DNA from: Lachnospiraceae bacterium
GTDB taxonomy: Bacteria > Bacillota_A > Clostridia > Lachnospirales > Lachnospiraceae
Direction: 5' to 3'
DNA length: 16,597 nucleotides
NCBI GenBank assembly: GCA_009774655.1
Contig: VSOD01000035.1
Coordinates: 1 to 16,597, forward strand
Position numbers and translations under genes: made by a program. Below are positions 1-7,620 of this stretch, in pieces (position 1 is the stretch's first letter; every line of letters starts with the position of its first letter). The notes under the pieces are model-generated. The model was not told the origin of the DNA, did not search any database, and saw only the letters and a list, made by a program, of their open reading frames with translations.

Positions 1-981
1 GAAGAGAAAGAATCTGCAGATAAAAAAGAGGAAGAGGAAAAGAATGTTGTTACAGACGAAGTCAGCACAGATATTGATGCTATGCTTCCAGGAACCCCTG
101 ATTATGATGAATATCTTCATTTGGGATCTGTCTTCACAAACGAGAGCGGAGTGACTATAGAAGTTATTGATGTAGACTACAAAGTTTTTAATATAGGAAC
201 GTCATCAAGCACAGATGTATATATTGCTTTTGATATAACAAATAACAGTGATGAGAGCTTTTGGTTAGACCAGAATGATGCTGTGCTGTATATAGATGAT
301 TATGAGATGTCTAAAGGAGCTGGTGCAGATACAGCGATGGCAAATGGTTATTATATCGGGAATGGAAATGTATCATATCCGACCGCCGTCACTGTAAACG
401 CCGGTGGAAGAAAAGGCCAGATCGTTTTCACGGCAATGATCAATTCTGATAAGGTGGATGAGGATTCTGAAATAGATTTTGAGATCGCGGGACTGATCTT
501 TAAAGTAAATCCTCTTGTAATATTAGGAAAAGTGGATACAAGTGATAAAGATGTTTTTGGAGATCATAATGACACAGAGAACATAACTGACAGCGGCGAT
601 ACTAACACTGGTATCGGTAATCCCATCATTGATGCGAATCCTGACAGATATGTTCTGACAGATGGGATTATTGATGCCATTGATGACGGATTTTATGCTG
701 ACAGCGGCAATATCGATCTGGTCCCTGGAGAGTATTTGATTACAGGTGGAAATACTGCCATATTAACTGTAACAGAGAACACCATATCTATGAGTGGCGG
801 GAAAAACAATTTCGAGAATGCTGAGATCAGGCCGGCAGAAAATGGATCGCCGCAGTATTGGGTTTATGTAGATGGTGGCTATTACGCAGTGGTATCGTTT
901 TTTGAAGGTGGATTATACTTCCGTACTTATGAAGCTGACAGCGATGAAGATTGGGATGAAGGGTTTTATTCTATCCTATAG
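1..981 (+). CDS. C-terminal part of a probable secreted or lipid-anchored protein (5' end missing)
   Basis: The frame is open from the first base of the window, so this is the last 326 residues of a longer gene. The visible N-terminal end is a charged Glu/Lys/Asp-rich stretch, the sort of linker that often follows a lipobox or membrane anchor. Next comes a beta-rich domain (about residues 35-180) whose pattern EVIDVDYKVFNIG...DVYIAFDITNNSDESFWL resembles the Ig-like DUF4352/telokin-type domains of clostridial lipoproteins. A low-complexity Asp/Thr/Asn linker follows, then a second small beta domain (about residues 215-326) with VPGEYLITGGNTAILTV and many aromatic residues. The protein is very acidic and has no cysteine-rich or catalytic motif that I recognise. 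A strong hairpin terminator lies about 110 bases downstream. Extracellular location is inferred from composition, since the signal peptide is outside the window. Function unknown. Confidence 0.75.
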   Translation, partial: EEKESADKKEEEEKNVVTDEVSTDIDAMLPGTPDYDEYLHLGSVFTNESGVTIEVIDVDYKVFNIGTSSSTDVYIAFDITNNSDESFWLDQNDAVLYIDDYEMSKGAGADTAMANGYYIGNGNVSYPTAVTVNAGGRKGQIVFTAMINSDKVDEDSEIDFEIAGLIFKVNPLVILGKVDTSDKDVFGDHNDTENITDSGDTNTGIGNPIIDANPDRYVLTDGIIDAIDDGFYADSGNIDLVPGEYLITGGNTAILTVTENTISMSGGKNNFENAEIRPAENGSPQYWVYVDGGYYAVVSFFEGGLYFRTYEADSDEDWDEGFYSIL

Positions 982-1093
982 ATGGAGCATTGATTTTTGG
1001 TGTAAGATATTCGTGGAATCTGGATAATATCTTGTATAAGATTTATTCATGTCAGAATACGAACGTATGTATGAAAGAAAAGAGATATATATG

Positions 1094-1120
1094 AGGAAGA
1101 GACCGCAGAGGTCTCTTCCT
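1094..1120 (+). terminator. Rho-independent terminator after the first gene
   Basis: A perfect 11-bp inverted repeat (AGGAAGAGACC / GGTCTCTTCCT) with a 5-base loop is followed at once by the T/A-rich TATTATATTG. It sits between the gene ending at 981 and the one starting at 1265, so it probably ends transcription of the first gene. Confidence 0.75.
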
Positions 1121-1264
1121 TATTATATTGCGGAGCCAGATCAATATATCAGAAGCAGACCATGTCCTGATGTGGGAGCATAAATGGAAGGAAGTGATAA
1201 ATAAGAGGAAAACGCAGTTTTATGGTCAAAGGAAGGAAGAAGCAAAAAAAGGAGGAACTATAAA

Positions 1265-2149
1265 ATGAACTTTAACGAATTTACGGATGAGGTCGTAGCA
1301 TTACTGAAAGAAAAAATGGGGAGCACCTGTACGGTTACAGTGACGGAGGTGCTTAAAAATAATAACGTCCGTCTTACAGGGATTGTTATCAAAGAAGAGA
1401 CTTGCAGCATAGCCCCGACAGTCTATTTGGAGACGCCATATAAGCGGTATCAGGAAGGTATTTCTCTGGAAGTGATTGCGGAAGAGATCAGAGATGAATA
1501 TGAGAAGTATGCCCATAACCTGCAGCTGGATATGGACTTTTTCAAGGATTTCGCCCAGGTGAAGGGAGGGATTTTCCATAAGGTCATCAACTATGAAAAG
1601 AATAAGGAACTTCTTAAGGATGTGCCATACATTAAATGGCATGATCTGGTTGTTGTTTTCTATTACGCAATGGAGGAAGCGGTGTTTGGAAAGGCAACCA
1701 TCCTGCTCTATAACAGTCACCTGGCCATGTGGAGGCAGACAGTAGATGAGATTTACCATATAGCTCAGCAGAATATGAAACAAAAGATGCCGGAACTTTT
1801 AGTATCCATGAAGGAACTGATGGAAGAATTGGCAGGAATCGAAGTGGATGAAACGATACAGCCCCTATATATGCTCTCGAACAGGGAAAAAATGTTCGGC
1901 GCTTCTGCAATGCTTTATTCGGAGAAGATAAAAGGGCTGGCGGACAGACTGGGATCAGACCTGTTAATCCTGCCCAGTTCGACACATGAAGTCCTGCTCC
2001 TGCCGGAACAACGGGACCAGAGATACGATTTCTACAGGCAGATGGTTAAGGAAGTTAATACCACCCAGGTAGATCCGGAAGAGATCCTTTCATTTAATCT
2101 GTACCGCTATGACAGGCAGAAAGAAGAGATTGAAGAGGTTGCTGTGTGA
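1265..2149 (+). CDS. DUF5688 family protein
   Basis: This 294-residue protein matches my memory of the DUF5688 family, whose members occur mainly on integrative elements and plasmids of Lachnospiraceae. Supporting stretches are the start MNFNEFTDEVVALLKEKMG, the APTVYLETPYKRYQEG region near residue 52, and a C-terminal half with LLILPSSTHEVLLLPEQ and LSFNLYRYDRQ. No catalytic motif is obvious and its function is unknown. It is mixed alpha/beta and soluble, with no signal peptide or membrane segment. The start is well supported by AAAGGAGG at 1248-1255, nine bases before the ATG. It probably has its own promoter, because a terminator precedes it. DUF5688 proteins commonly accompany DUF932 and YqaJ genes, as here, so an accessory or DNA-maintenance role for the element is an inference from context only. 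Confidence 0.72.
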   Translation: MNFNEFTDEVVALLKEKMGSTCTVTVTEVLKNNNVRLTGIVIKEETCSIAPTVYLETPYKRYQEGISLEVIAEEIRDEYEKYAHNLQLDMDFFKDFAQVKGGIFHKVINYEKNKELLKDVPYIKWHDLVVVFYYAMEEAVFGKATILLYNSHLAMWRQTVDEIYHIAQQNMKQKMPELLVSMKELMEELAGIEVDETIQPLYMLSNREKMFGASAMLYSEKIKGLADRLGSDLLILPSSTHEVLLLPEQRDQRYDFYRQMVKEVNTTQVDPEEILSFNLYRYDRQKEEIEEVAV

Positions 2150-2173
2150 TCAGAGGAAGGAGATATATCAATC

Positions 2174-2203
2174 GTAAATTTCCGGTAAGAGATTACCGTT
2201 TAC
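2174..2203 (+). repeat. Bulged hairpin downstream of the DUF5688 gene
   Basis: CGGTAA (2183-2188) and TTACCG (2193-2198) form a 6-bp stem around the loop GAGA. It is extended outward by GTAAA (2174-2178) pairing with TTTAC (2199-2203), leaving a 4-base bulge on the left. It lies in the gap between the DUF5688 and DUF932 genes and just before a second, GC-richer hairpin. It could be an RNA processing or attenuation structure. Confidence 0.4.
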
Positions 2204-2227
2204 ATAGAACAGCTTTATCAGCACAGC

Positions 2228-2254
2228 AGGGAGAGCCTGTCAGTGGCTCTCCTT
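2228..2254 (+). terminator. Probable terminator hairpin between the DUF5688 and DUF932 genes
   Basis: GGAGAGCC (2230-2237) and GGCTCTCC (2245-2252) pair perfectly around a 7-base loop, and the stem extends two more pairs (one of them G-U). CATTTGTTTC follows, which is T-rich but interrupted. It may be a weak or partial terminator that tunes expression between the two genes. Confidence 0.5.
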
Positions 2255-2413
2255 CATTTGTTTCAGATGGGGTATCTACAGGGCAGATTCCATCTATTGA
2301 GGAAGGAGGCTTGATAACAGTAAGGGAGACAGAAAGACTTTAAGACAGACAGTAAAAGAATTGAAACACTGAAAACAAGAACAAATTGCTTCAAAGAAAA
2401 GGAGAAGAGAATT

Positions 2414-3346
2414 ATGGCAGCAAACGTAGAAACAATGTTTTACACAAGAGAGAAACCATGGCACGGGTTAGGGATAAGGGTAGCAGAGGCGCCGTCTTCG
2501 GAAGAAGCACTCCGTCTGGCAGGGCTGGACTGGCAGGTGAAACAGGAACCGGTTTATACGGATACCGGTGAGGCCATTCCCGGTTACAAAGCGAATATCC
2601 GGGACAGAGACCGCAGGGTATTGGGTGTGGTAACTGACCGCTATAAGATCATCCAGAATAAAGAAGCATTTGCCTTTACGGATGCCCTGCTTGGGAAAGG
2701 CGTCCGCTATGAGACTGCCGGTTCCCTGCAGGGAGGAAGGAGGGTATGGCTCCTTGCAAGGCTCCCGAAGGAATATATCATCTCGGGGGAACAGGTATCC
2801 CCGTATCTGGTCTTTTCCAATACCCATGACGGGAGCGGGGCAGTGAAGGTAGCGCTGACACCGGTAAGGGTGGTGTGCTGTAATACGCTGAACCTTGCGC
2901 TGGATACGGCGAAACGTTCCTGGTCCATGATCCACACAGGAAATATCAGGGACAAGCTGCAGGAGGCGGAGGATACACTGTTTATGGCAGAAGCGTATAT
3001 GATGCAGCTTGGAAAGGAATTTGGGAACCTGCAGAGACAGAAGATCACGGACAGGCAGGTGGCGGAGTATATTGAGATGCTGCTCCCGCTGGAAAAGGAT
3101 GCGACTGCCATACAGAATAAGAATATCACGAAGCTCAGGGAAGATATGGCACACAGATATTATGACGCGCCGGACCTGCAGGGGACAGGGAAGAATGCAT
3201 ACCGTTTCCTCAATGCGGTATCGGATTTTGCGACCCATGCAAAACCTCTGCGCAGGACGGCAAATCATAAGGAGAATCTTTTCATGCGCACGATGGACGG
3301 CAACCCGCTGATCGATAAGGCTTACCAGCTGGTGAAAGCGGCCTGA
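2414..3346 (+). CDS. DUF932 domain protein (phage/plasmid-like TIGR03299 type)
   Basis: A 310-residue protein with the hallmarks I know from the DUF932/TIGR03299 family of phage and plasmid proteins: the N-terminal MFYTREKPWHGLG motif, the central DRYKIIQNKEAFAFTDAL region, FSNTHDGSGAVKVALTPVRVVCCNTLN in the middle, and a helical C-terminal half. The length is normal for the family. The biochemical role is not established. These genes are typical of conjugative elements and phages and often sit next to recombination genes, as here. Start: AAAAGGAGAAG just upstream of the ATG at 2414 gives good spacing. An alternative reading of the same region beginning at 2386 in another frame is not supported. 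The protein is cytoplasmic, with no membrane segment. GC content is higher than in the cassette after 6000, matching the neighbouring YqaJ block, so the two probably arrived together. Confidence 0.85.
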   Translation: MAANVETMFYTREKPWHGLGIRVAEAPSSEEALRLAGLDWQVKQEPVYTDTGEAIPGYKANIRDRDRRVLGVVTDRYKIIQNKEAFAFTDALLGKGVRYETAGSLQGGRRVWLLARLPKEYIISGEQVSPYLVFSNTHDGSGAVKVALTPVRVVCCNTLNLALDTAKRSWSMIHTGNIRDKLQEAEDTLFMAEAYMMQLGKEFGNLQRQKITDRQVAEYIEMLLPLEKDATAIQNKNITKLREDMAHRYYDAPDLQGTGKNAYRFLNAVSDFATHAKPLRRTANHKENLFMRTMDGNPLIDKAYQLVKAA

Positions 3347-3694
3347 CAGTTACTATTACGCGGAGGGTTACTATTTATATAGAAGAAACAGGACAGCCAT
3401 AACAGTGCCCTATGCTCTGGAATCCCGGCAGATATGTGTTGACAGAAACCTGCAGGTTTCCTTGTGGGTTTGTGGCGGCAAGGGAAAAGTATATCACGAG
3501 GCAGGCCGGAAGAAACAGGTATCTGTCGGCAGGGTTCTAGAGTGAAAGGGGCTAAGGGCAGGCGGTATGGCAGGTACTATCAGGAATTAATGTCTGAATT
3601 ATCTGTCAATATGTAACTGCAGAAAAAGCTGCAGGGTACAGAATGACCGTAAAAATGCATAAAGAGAGCAGAAAGTGGAAAGGAGAAAATCATT
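3347..3694 (+). other. 348-base gap with small hairpins and no clear gene
   Basis: The gap holds a 16-base palindrome, GAAACCTGCAGGTTTC, at 3445-3460, able to form a 6-bp hairpin. It also has a direct CTGCAG repeat at 3617-3622 and 3629-3634. An open frame of 42 codons (3412-3540) has no ribosome binding site and an Arg-rich, unremarkable product, so I do not call it a gene. The last 20 bases carry the AAAGGAG ribosome binding site (3679-3685) of the next gene. I see no convincing promoter. Confidence 0.5.
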
Positions 3695-4624
3695 ATGTAT
3701 GAAAAGATACCACTGGCGGGAGTAGACACGGAAGGATGGCTCCGCTTAAGGAAGTCGGGAATAGGAGGTTCTGACGCAGGGGCGGTCTGTGGTGTGAACC
3801 CGTACAGCAGCGCCATGAAAGTATTTCAGGACAAGACAAATGAGTCGGTGGAGGAACAGGATAATGAAGCGATCCGCATTGGCCATGATCTGGAAGATTA
3901 TGTTGCGCAGCGTTTCACGGAAGCGACCGGATTAAAGGTAAGGAAGTCCAACTTCATGTACAGGAGCAAAGAGCATCCGTTCATGATCGCTGATGTGGAC
4001 CGACTGGTGGCAGGAGAGGATGCAGGACTGGAATGCAAGACCGCCAGCGCCTATAATGCGGACAAGTGGGCTGATGGGAATATCCCGCTCCATTATGTCC
4101 TGCAGTGCTACCATTATATGGCGGTCACAGGAAAACGCACCTGGTATATTGCCGCTGTTATTTTAGGCAGGGAATTTACATACCGCAAGCTGGAGTGGGA
4201 TGAGGAACTGATCAGCGGATTGATTGCCATGGAAGAAGATTTCTGGAATGGCCATGTAGTAAAAAGGATCATGCCGCCGCCGGATGGGAGCAGGGCATGT
4301 GATGAAGTGATAGAACAGTATTTCCATACGGCAAAAAAGGCGAGCGAAATAAAACTGGTCGGATTTGACGAAAAACTGAAACGGCGGGAAGAGATCTTAA
4401 GATATGTGGCTGAGCTGCAGGAAGAACAGAAACAGATCGAGCAGGAAGTGAAACTGTTCATGAAGGACAATGAACTTGCGAGCAGTGAATGTTACCGTGT
4501 TTCCTGGAAGAATATTGATTCGACTAAGCTGGATACAACGCGTATCAAATCTGAAAGACCGGAAATCTATATAGATTACGGGAAGGCATCGCACTACAGG
4601 CGCTTCGAAGTGAAGGCGGCGTAA
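3695..4624 (+). CDS. YqaJ-type recombinase exonuclease (lambda-exonuclease fold)
   Basis: A 309-residue protein of the YqaJ viral recombinase family, which digests one strand of double-stranded DNA ends to expose single strands for an annealing protein. The N-terminal signature GIGGSDAGAVCGVNPY (about residues 22-37) is diagnostic. The nuclease core shows a conserved Glu at 67, the Asp of ADVDRL (100-102) and the E-C-K triad piece at 113-115 (GLECKTAS), which is the D...ExK arrangement of the PD-(D/E)XK superfamily. LQCYHYMAVTGKRTWYIA near 132-150 is also typical. The C-terminal 80 residues contain a Glu/Lys-rich coiled-coil stretch. AAAGGAG at 3679-3685 supports the start. The gene is followed after 12 bases by a small gene and then by a Rad52-like annealing protein, the usual partner for such an exonuclease. 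Confidence 0.88.
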   Translation: MYEKIPLAGVDTEGWLRLRKSGIGGSDAGAVCGVNPYSSAMKVFQDKTNESVEEQDNEAIRIGHDLEDYVAQRFTEATGLKVRKSNFMYRSKEHPFMIADVDRLVAGEDAGLECKTASAYNADKWADGNIPLHYVLQCYHYMAVTGKRTWYIAAVILGREFTYRKLEWDEELISGLIAMEEDFWNGHVVKRIMPPPDGSRACDEVIEQYFHTAKKASEIKLVGFDEKLKRREEILRYVAELQEEQKQIEQEVKLFMKDNELASSECYRVSWKNIDSTKLDTTRIKSERPEIYIDYGKASHYRRFEVKAA

Positions 4625-4636
4625 GGAGGTGTGCGT

Positions 4637-5017
4637 ATGGAGGAAAGGGAATTGAAGTCATTACTGATGCAGCGGCTCCACCTGGAGCTGCTGCTTTTTA
4701 AGGACCGGATACTGCAGAAAGAGAAAGAGGATATCTTCAAGTCCTCATATGAGATAGAGATCCATGTGGATCTGTATGAGATACTGGTGGAACGTGCCGA
4801 CCTTCTGAAAAAGGAGGCGCTGCGCGGCCTGCTACACTTAAATACCGGGATCCTGGGATCTTTCTATCAGGAATGGATGGATAGAAAAGATGGGTCTTAC
4901 GAGGAACTGAGCGCATATGTGGGCGACCGGCTTGAACTGCTCTCGGAGATGGAAAAAAGCAACGGTACAGGCGGAAAGGAGGATGACGATGGGACAGGAT
5001 ATGATCAGGCTGCTTAA
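4637..5017 (+). CDS. Small DUF3848-like protein
   Basis: A 126-residue, mostly helical, acidic protein. The core, roughly ILQKEKEDIFKSSYEIEIHV then LYEILVERADLLKKEALRGLL and LGSFYQEWMDR, resembles my memory of DUF3848, a small family of unknown function on clostridial mobile elements. In that family a conserved 'Ile..Ala-Tyr-Glu' stretch is followed by a Leu-rich helix and a 'Tyr.Glu-Trp' motif. Start choice: a GTG at 4631 lies directly against the AGGAGGT Shine-Dalgarno (4624-4630), which is too close, whereas the ATG at 4637 has 6-base spacing. The Shine-Dalgarno overlaps the stop codon of the exonuclease gene, and this gene's own end overlaps the start of the next one, so the three are almost certainly translated from one message. 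A role in the recombination module is inferred from position only. Confidence 0.6.
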   Translation: MEERELKSLLMQRLHLELLLFKDRILQKEKEDIFKSSYEIEIHVDLYEILVERADLLKKEALRGLLHLNTGILGSFYQEWMDRKDGSYEELSAYVGDRLELLSEMEKSNGTGGKEDDDGTGYDQAA

Positions 5018-5765
5018 GGCAGATGAGATCGAGTGCAGGATCGCAACAATTAATGAGAAGGGCCTTAGTCTTTTACTATATAAGGATGCGAGGGTGGACC
5101 AGCGGATCCTTGACGAAACTTTTGGGATCTTTGGCTGGAAACGCAGCCACCAATGCATTGACGGGAACCTGTACTGCACGGTGGAGATATACGATAAGGA
5201 TTCCGGCGAATGGATATCCAAGCAGGATGTAGGAACTATGAGTTATTCGGAGAAGGAGAAGGGACAGGCATCCGACAGCTTCAAACGCGCCTGCTTTAAC
5301 TGGGGCATCGGCAGGGAATTGTATAGTGCGCCTTTTATCTGGATACCTGCAGGGACAGCGGCGATACAGAGTAAAGAGAGCGACAGTAGAAATAAAGAGA
5401 AGAAGTATTACTGCTATGACCGTTTTTCAGTGAGTTCCATTGAGTATAACGGCGACCGGGAGATATCGTCACTGGTGATCGTGAATGAGAAAGGGCAGGC
5501 AGTATATGCGATGAAGAATAAGGATACTGTCAGAAAAGCTGTGGATGGGAAAGCTGCGGAGGCAACAGGAAGCCAGAAAAAAGGGAAACAGAAAAGCAGG
5601 CTTTCTACAGCACAGATGACATCCCTGATGGACGAACTGGACAGGACAGGTGTAGCGGTAGAGACGGTCAGGGAACGGTATAAGATACAGGAGATGGATA
5701 CCATGAGTGATGAGCTCTACAGGAAGGTGATGGCGGCGCTGGCGAAGACGCAGACGGCGGCGTAA
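4989..5765 (+). CDS. Rad52/Sak-like single-strand annealing protein
   Basis: A 258-residue protein whose N-terminal half looks like the Rad52/Rad22 (phage Sak) superfamily of annealing proteins, which coat single-stranded DNA and pair complementary strands. Supporting features are ETFGIFGWKRSHQCIDGNLY (about 43-62), CTVEIYDKDSGEWISKQDVG (63-82), and the strongest signature, the loop-helix GQASDSFKRACFNWGIGRELY (92-112), equivalent to the 'ASD..KRA...G.GR.LY' motif of Sak/Rad52. The C-terminal third is a Lys/Glu/Gln-rich linker (about 185-210) plus a short helical tail, probably for protein contacts. Start: AAAGGAGG at 4975-4982 sits 6 bases before the ATG at 4989; an in-frame ATG at 4983 is too close. 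It overlaps the preceding gene by 29 bases. With the YqaJ exonuclease two genes upstream it makes a complete exonuclease-annealing pair. Confidence 0.78.
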   Translation: MGQDMIRLLKADEIECRIATINEKGLSLLLYKDARVDQRILDETFGIFGWKRSHQCIDGNLYCTVEIYDKDSGEWISKQDVGTMSYSEKEKGQASDSFKRACFNWGIGRELYSAPFIWIPAGTAAIQSKESDSRNKEKKYYCYDRFSVSSIEYNGDREISSLVIVNEKGQAVYAMKNKDTVRKAVDGKAAEATGSQKKGKQKSRLSTAQMTSLMDELDRTGVAVETVRERYKIQEMDTMSDELYRKVMAALAKTQTAA

Positions 5766-5880
5766 AAATATTTTTAAGAGTGTCCAGGAATTGTTCAGGA
5801 TTTTTTATAGACAAGTGTATTTGTATGGATATGAGATTTTTACCTAGATTGTAAAACTGAAAGAAAGGTGGTTGGTATAT

Positions 5881-5964
5881 TTGATGGACGAAGTCATGAA
5901 AGCAGTAGTAATAGGAATACTCACTGTTGTTATTGCAACATTGAAGGATGGTGGAAAGGAGTAA
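5881..5964 (+). CDS. Possible 26-27 residue hydrophobic peptide
   Basis: Reading from TTG at 5881 or ATG at 5884, the frame gives (M)MDEVMKAVVIGILTVVI followed by ATLKDGGKE and TAA. A 14-residue hydrophobic run (about residues 7-20) sits between charged ends, the layout of a minimal membrane peptide such as a type I toxin or a small regulatory peptide. AAAGGTGG at 5864-5871 is a plausible ribosome binding site, better spaced for the TTG (9 bases) than for the ATG (12 bases). It lies alone in the AT-rich gap before the 6219 cassette. No antisense RNA could be identified. The identity is unknown and it may be chance. Confidence 0.35.
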   Translation: MMDEVMKAVVIGILTVVIATLKDGGKE

Positions 5965-6030
5965 AAAGATTATGCAGAAAATGTGAAATAATGTTGTATA
6001 GAATCTATATGCCCATTTTTTAAAACTTTT

Positions 6031-6078
6031 ATTTCTAAATTCTGACAAAATAATAGCATTTTGTCAGAATTTAGAAAT
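6031..6078. repeat. Perfect 21-bp inverted repeat with 6-base loop
   Basis: Bases 6031-6051 are the exact reverse complement of 6058-6078; the loop is AATAGC (6052-6057). Arms begin ATTTCTAAATTCTGAC. The repeat is AT-rich, without a T-run after it, so it is not a standard terminator. It stands about 80 bases upstream of the extended -10 promoter of the 6219 gene, at the point where composition drops from the mid-GC recombination block to AT-rich DNA. It could be an operator, a recombination or integration site, the stem of a small RNA, or a remnant of a small inverted-repeat element. Confidence 0.9.
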
Positions 6079-6155
6079 GATCAAAAAGAAATATGGACAA
6101 AAAGAATACTACTATGATTAGTGGTGGGTTTAGATATATATTGTTTTCTCTTTTC

Positions 6156-6164
6156 TGTTATAAT
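6156..6164 (+). promoter_or_regulatory. Extended -10 promoter of the 6219 gene
   Basis: TGTTATAAT is a perfect extended -10 element (TGnTATAAT). There is no good -35 box at the usual distance, which is acceptable for extended -10 promoters. Transcription would begin near 6171, leaving a leader of roughly 48 bases. Confidence 0.6.
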
Positions 6165-6180
6165 GTATTTATACAAAAAT

Positions 6181-6197
6181 CCATAGCCCTACTATGG
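6181..6197 (+). promoter_or_regulatory. Small leader hairpin before the 6219 gene
   Basis: CCATAG (6181-6186) and CTATGG (6192-6197) form a perfect 6-bp stem around a 5-base loop. It lies between the predicted transcription start and the AGGAAGG ribosome binding site at 6204-6210, so it would be part of the 5' leader and might affect translation or message stability. Confidence 0.45.
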
Positions 6198-6218
6198 TAT
6201 TACAGGAAGGATGAAAAG

Positions 6219-7592
6219 ATGAGGCGATATTTAGATCAAGAACTGGATGAGCTTAAGTTGACCACGGACAATTTGGAGAAAATTTACCAGAAAATCTTGA
6301 AAAGATATGGGATAGATTTGAAGGAAGTATTGGATGATAAATTATCTTGGGAGATTGTTGCACAGAAGATAATTGAGAAAAATGATATAAAAAGTGCAGA
6401 TGTAAGTGTAGAGATGATGAGATACAAAAAAATAAATGAGCAAACTCTTACTTTGGCAGGGAAGTGGAGCGGAGGAACAGAAAAAAATCGTAGTAATGAA
6501 ATAATGAAAGAATCATTATTGGATAATAAACCTATATCTGAAGCAGGGGTGATTGAGTTATATAATGAAATAATGAAAGATGAGAATATAAGGGAAATAC
6601 ATAAAAAGTATTTTGAAATGGAATTTGATGAATGGGAGAAAGAGGTAAATTCCGTAATGTTAAAATATAATGTATTTCAAATAGATTGCATGGTAGAAAG
6701 CTATTTAAGACTTAAGTATACTCAGTTATCTGGGGAACGATATAATTATATTGATGGAAAAAGAAAGGGTGATTTTCAAGTCACAGGAAGAGTGTCAGAT
6801 TTTAAAAATTTGCCGGTGAAAAATTTGAGTGAACTTCCTGTTTTTATCAAGAAACTTTTAGATGTTATATTCACACAAAAATATATAAGAATTTTTGATT
6901 TTGATTCATTTAATAAAGATAAAAGCAGAAAAACCAATGAATATGCGGATATAACTCGCTATAGCTATGAATATATTAACGATATGTTCATGGAGCTTGA
7001 AAATTGTACGCTTGAAAATTTTTATTATTTGGACTATATGTTGGGAGTAACTCTTACCAACGCAATATTCAATAATGTTCTTGCAGGTAGCTCATTTTAT
7101 GTATATGACAAGGAAAGGATGAAAATTCAATCGGCCATATTTGAAGAAGACTTTCTCAAAATAATATATCTTGTAAGTAAAATGAAGGGAATATATGGTC
7201 GCAATTTATTTGCCCAGATGGTGTTCGGATTTCTGTTTCTGAAAGAGTTTCAAAAAAAAGAAATTGATAATATAAAATTTTATGTAGAGAAAAAATTGGA
7301 GAACTATAATCATTGTTACGAAGATATTTGTGATGCTTATGTTTGGTTATGTTTTTATGATATAGATCAATGGGAAGATGAGGATAAACAGGCTCTTTTG
7401 TTTTATTTACAAAACAAGTTAGAAAAGAGCGTCAAGGATAACCTGCTTGATGAAGGAATAAGTGCGATATTAGAGAAAACACGAGGATCAGAGACAAAAA
7501 ACAAAAGGATAAAAAATACAGGACAAGCAAAGAAACCCGCTAATTTATACGCAAAGGTACATATGAAAGTTATGGAAGGTATTTGGGAATAG
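6219..7592 (+). CDS. Uncharacterised 457-residue protein, AT-rich gene
   Basis: I do not recognise this protein. It is strongly helical, rich in Lys, Glu, Ile, Asn and Tyr, and has no P-loop, nuclease, kinase or metal-binding motif that I can see. The first 60 residues (MRRYLDQELDELKLTTDNLEKIYQKI...) may form a coiled coil. The middle (about 150-300) is rich in Tyr, Phe and Asp. A mildly hydrophobic helix, LFAQMVFGFLFL, lies near residues 330-341 but is short for a membrane span. The C-terminus is Lys-rich. The open frame begins earlier (6093), but that reading crosses the promoter and leader; the ATG at 6219 has AGGAAGG 8 bases upstream and is preferred. The gene is visibly poorer in GC than its neighbours on either side, a sign of separate acquisition. 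It is followed by a 167-base gap and the three-gene ATPase operon, so it may be a partner or effector of that operon. Confidence 0.7.
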   Translation: MRRYLDQELDELKLTTDNLEKIYQKILKRYGIDLKEVLDDKLSWEIVAQKIIEKNDIKSADVSVEMMRYKKINEQTLTLAGKWSGGTEKNRSNEIMKESLLDNKPISEAGVIELYNEIMKDENIREIHKKYFEMEFDEWEKEVNSVMLKYNVFQIDCMVESYLRLKYTQLSGERYNYIDGKRKGDFQVTGRVSDFKNLPVKNLSELPVFIKKLLDVIFTQKYIRIFDFDSFNKDKSRKTNEYADITRYSYEYINDMFMELENCTLENFYYLDYMLGVTLTNAIFNNVLAGSSFYVYDKERMKIQSAIFEEDFLKIIYLVSKMKGIYGRNLFAQMVFGFLFLKEFQKKEIDNIKFYVEKKLENYNHCYEDICDAYVWLCFYDIDQWEDEDKQALLFYLQNKLEKSVKDNLLDEGISAILEKTRGSETKNKRIKNTGQAKKPANLYAKVHMKVMEGIWE

Positions 7593-7620
7593 TGTGTGTA
7601 AATACAAGCTAATCCCGAAT

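Noticed and set aside
2146..2343. A 65-codon frame after the DUF5688 gene
   Set aside because: It starts at a GTG overlapping the previous stop, with no suitable ribosome binding site, and spans two hairpins; its composition is not protein-like.
2468..3268. Long minus-strand frame opposite the DUF932 gene (266 codons)
   Set aside because: It is the antisense shadow of a well-supported gene, is Cys/Arg/Pro-rich, and lacks a ribosome binding site.
6093..6218. N-terminal extension of the 6219 gene from ATG 6093
   Set aside because: It would cover the extended -10 promoter and leader hairpin and has no ribosome binding site, while ATG 6219 has a good one.
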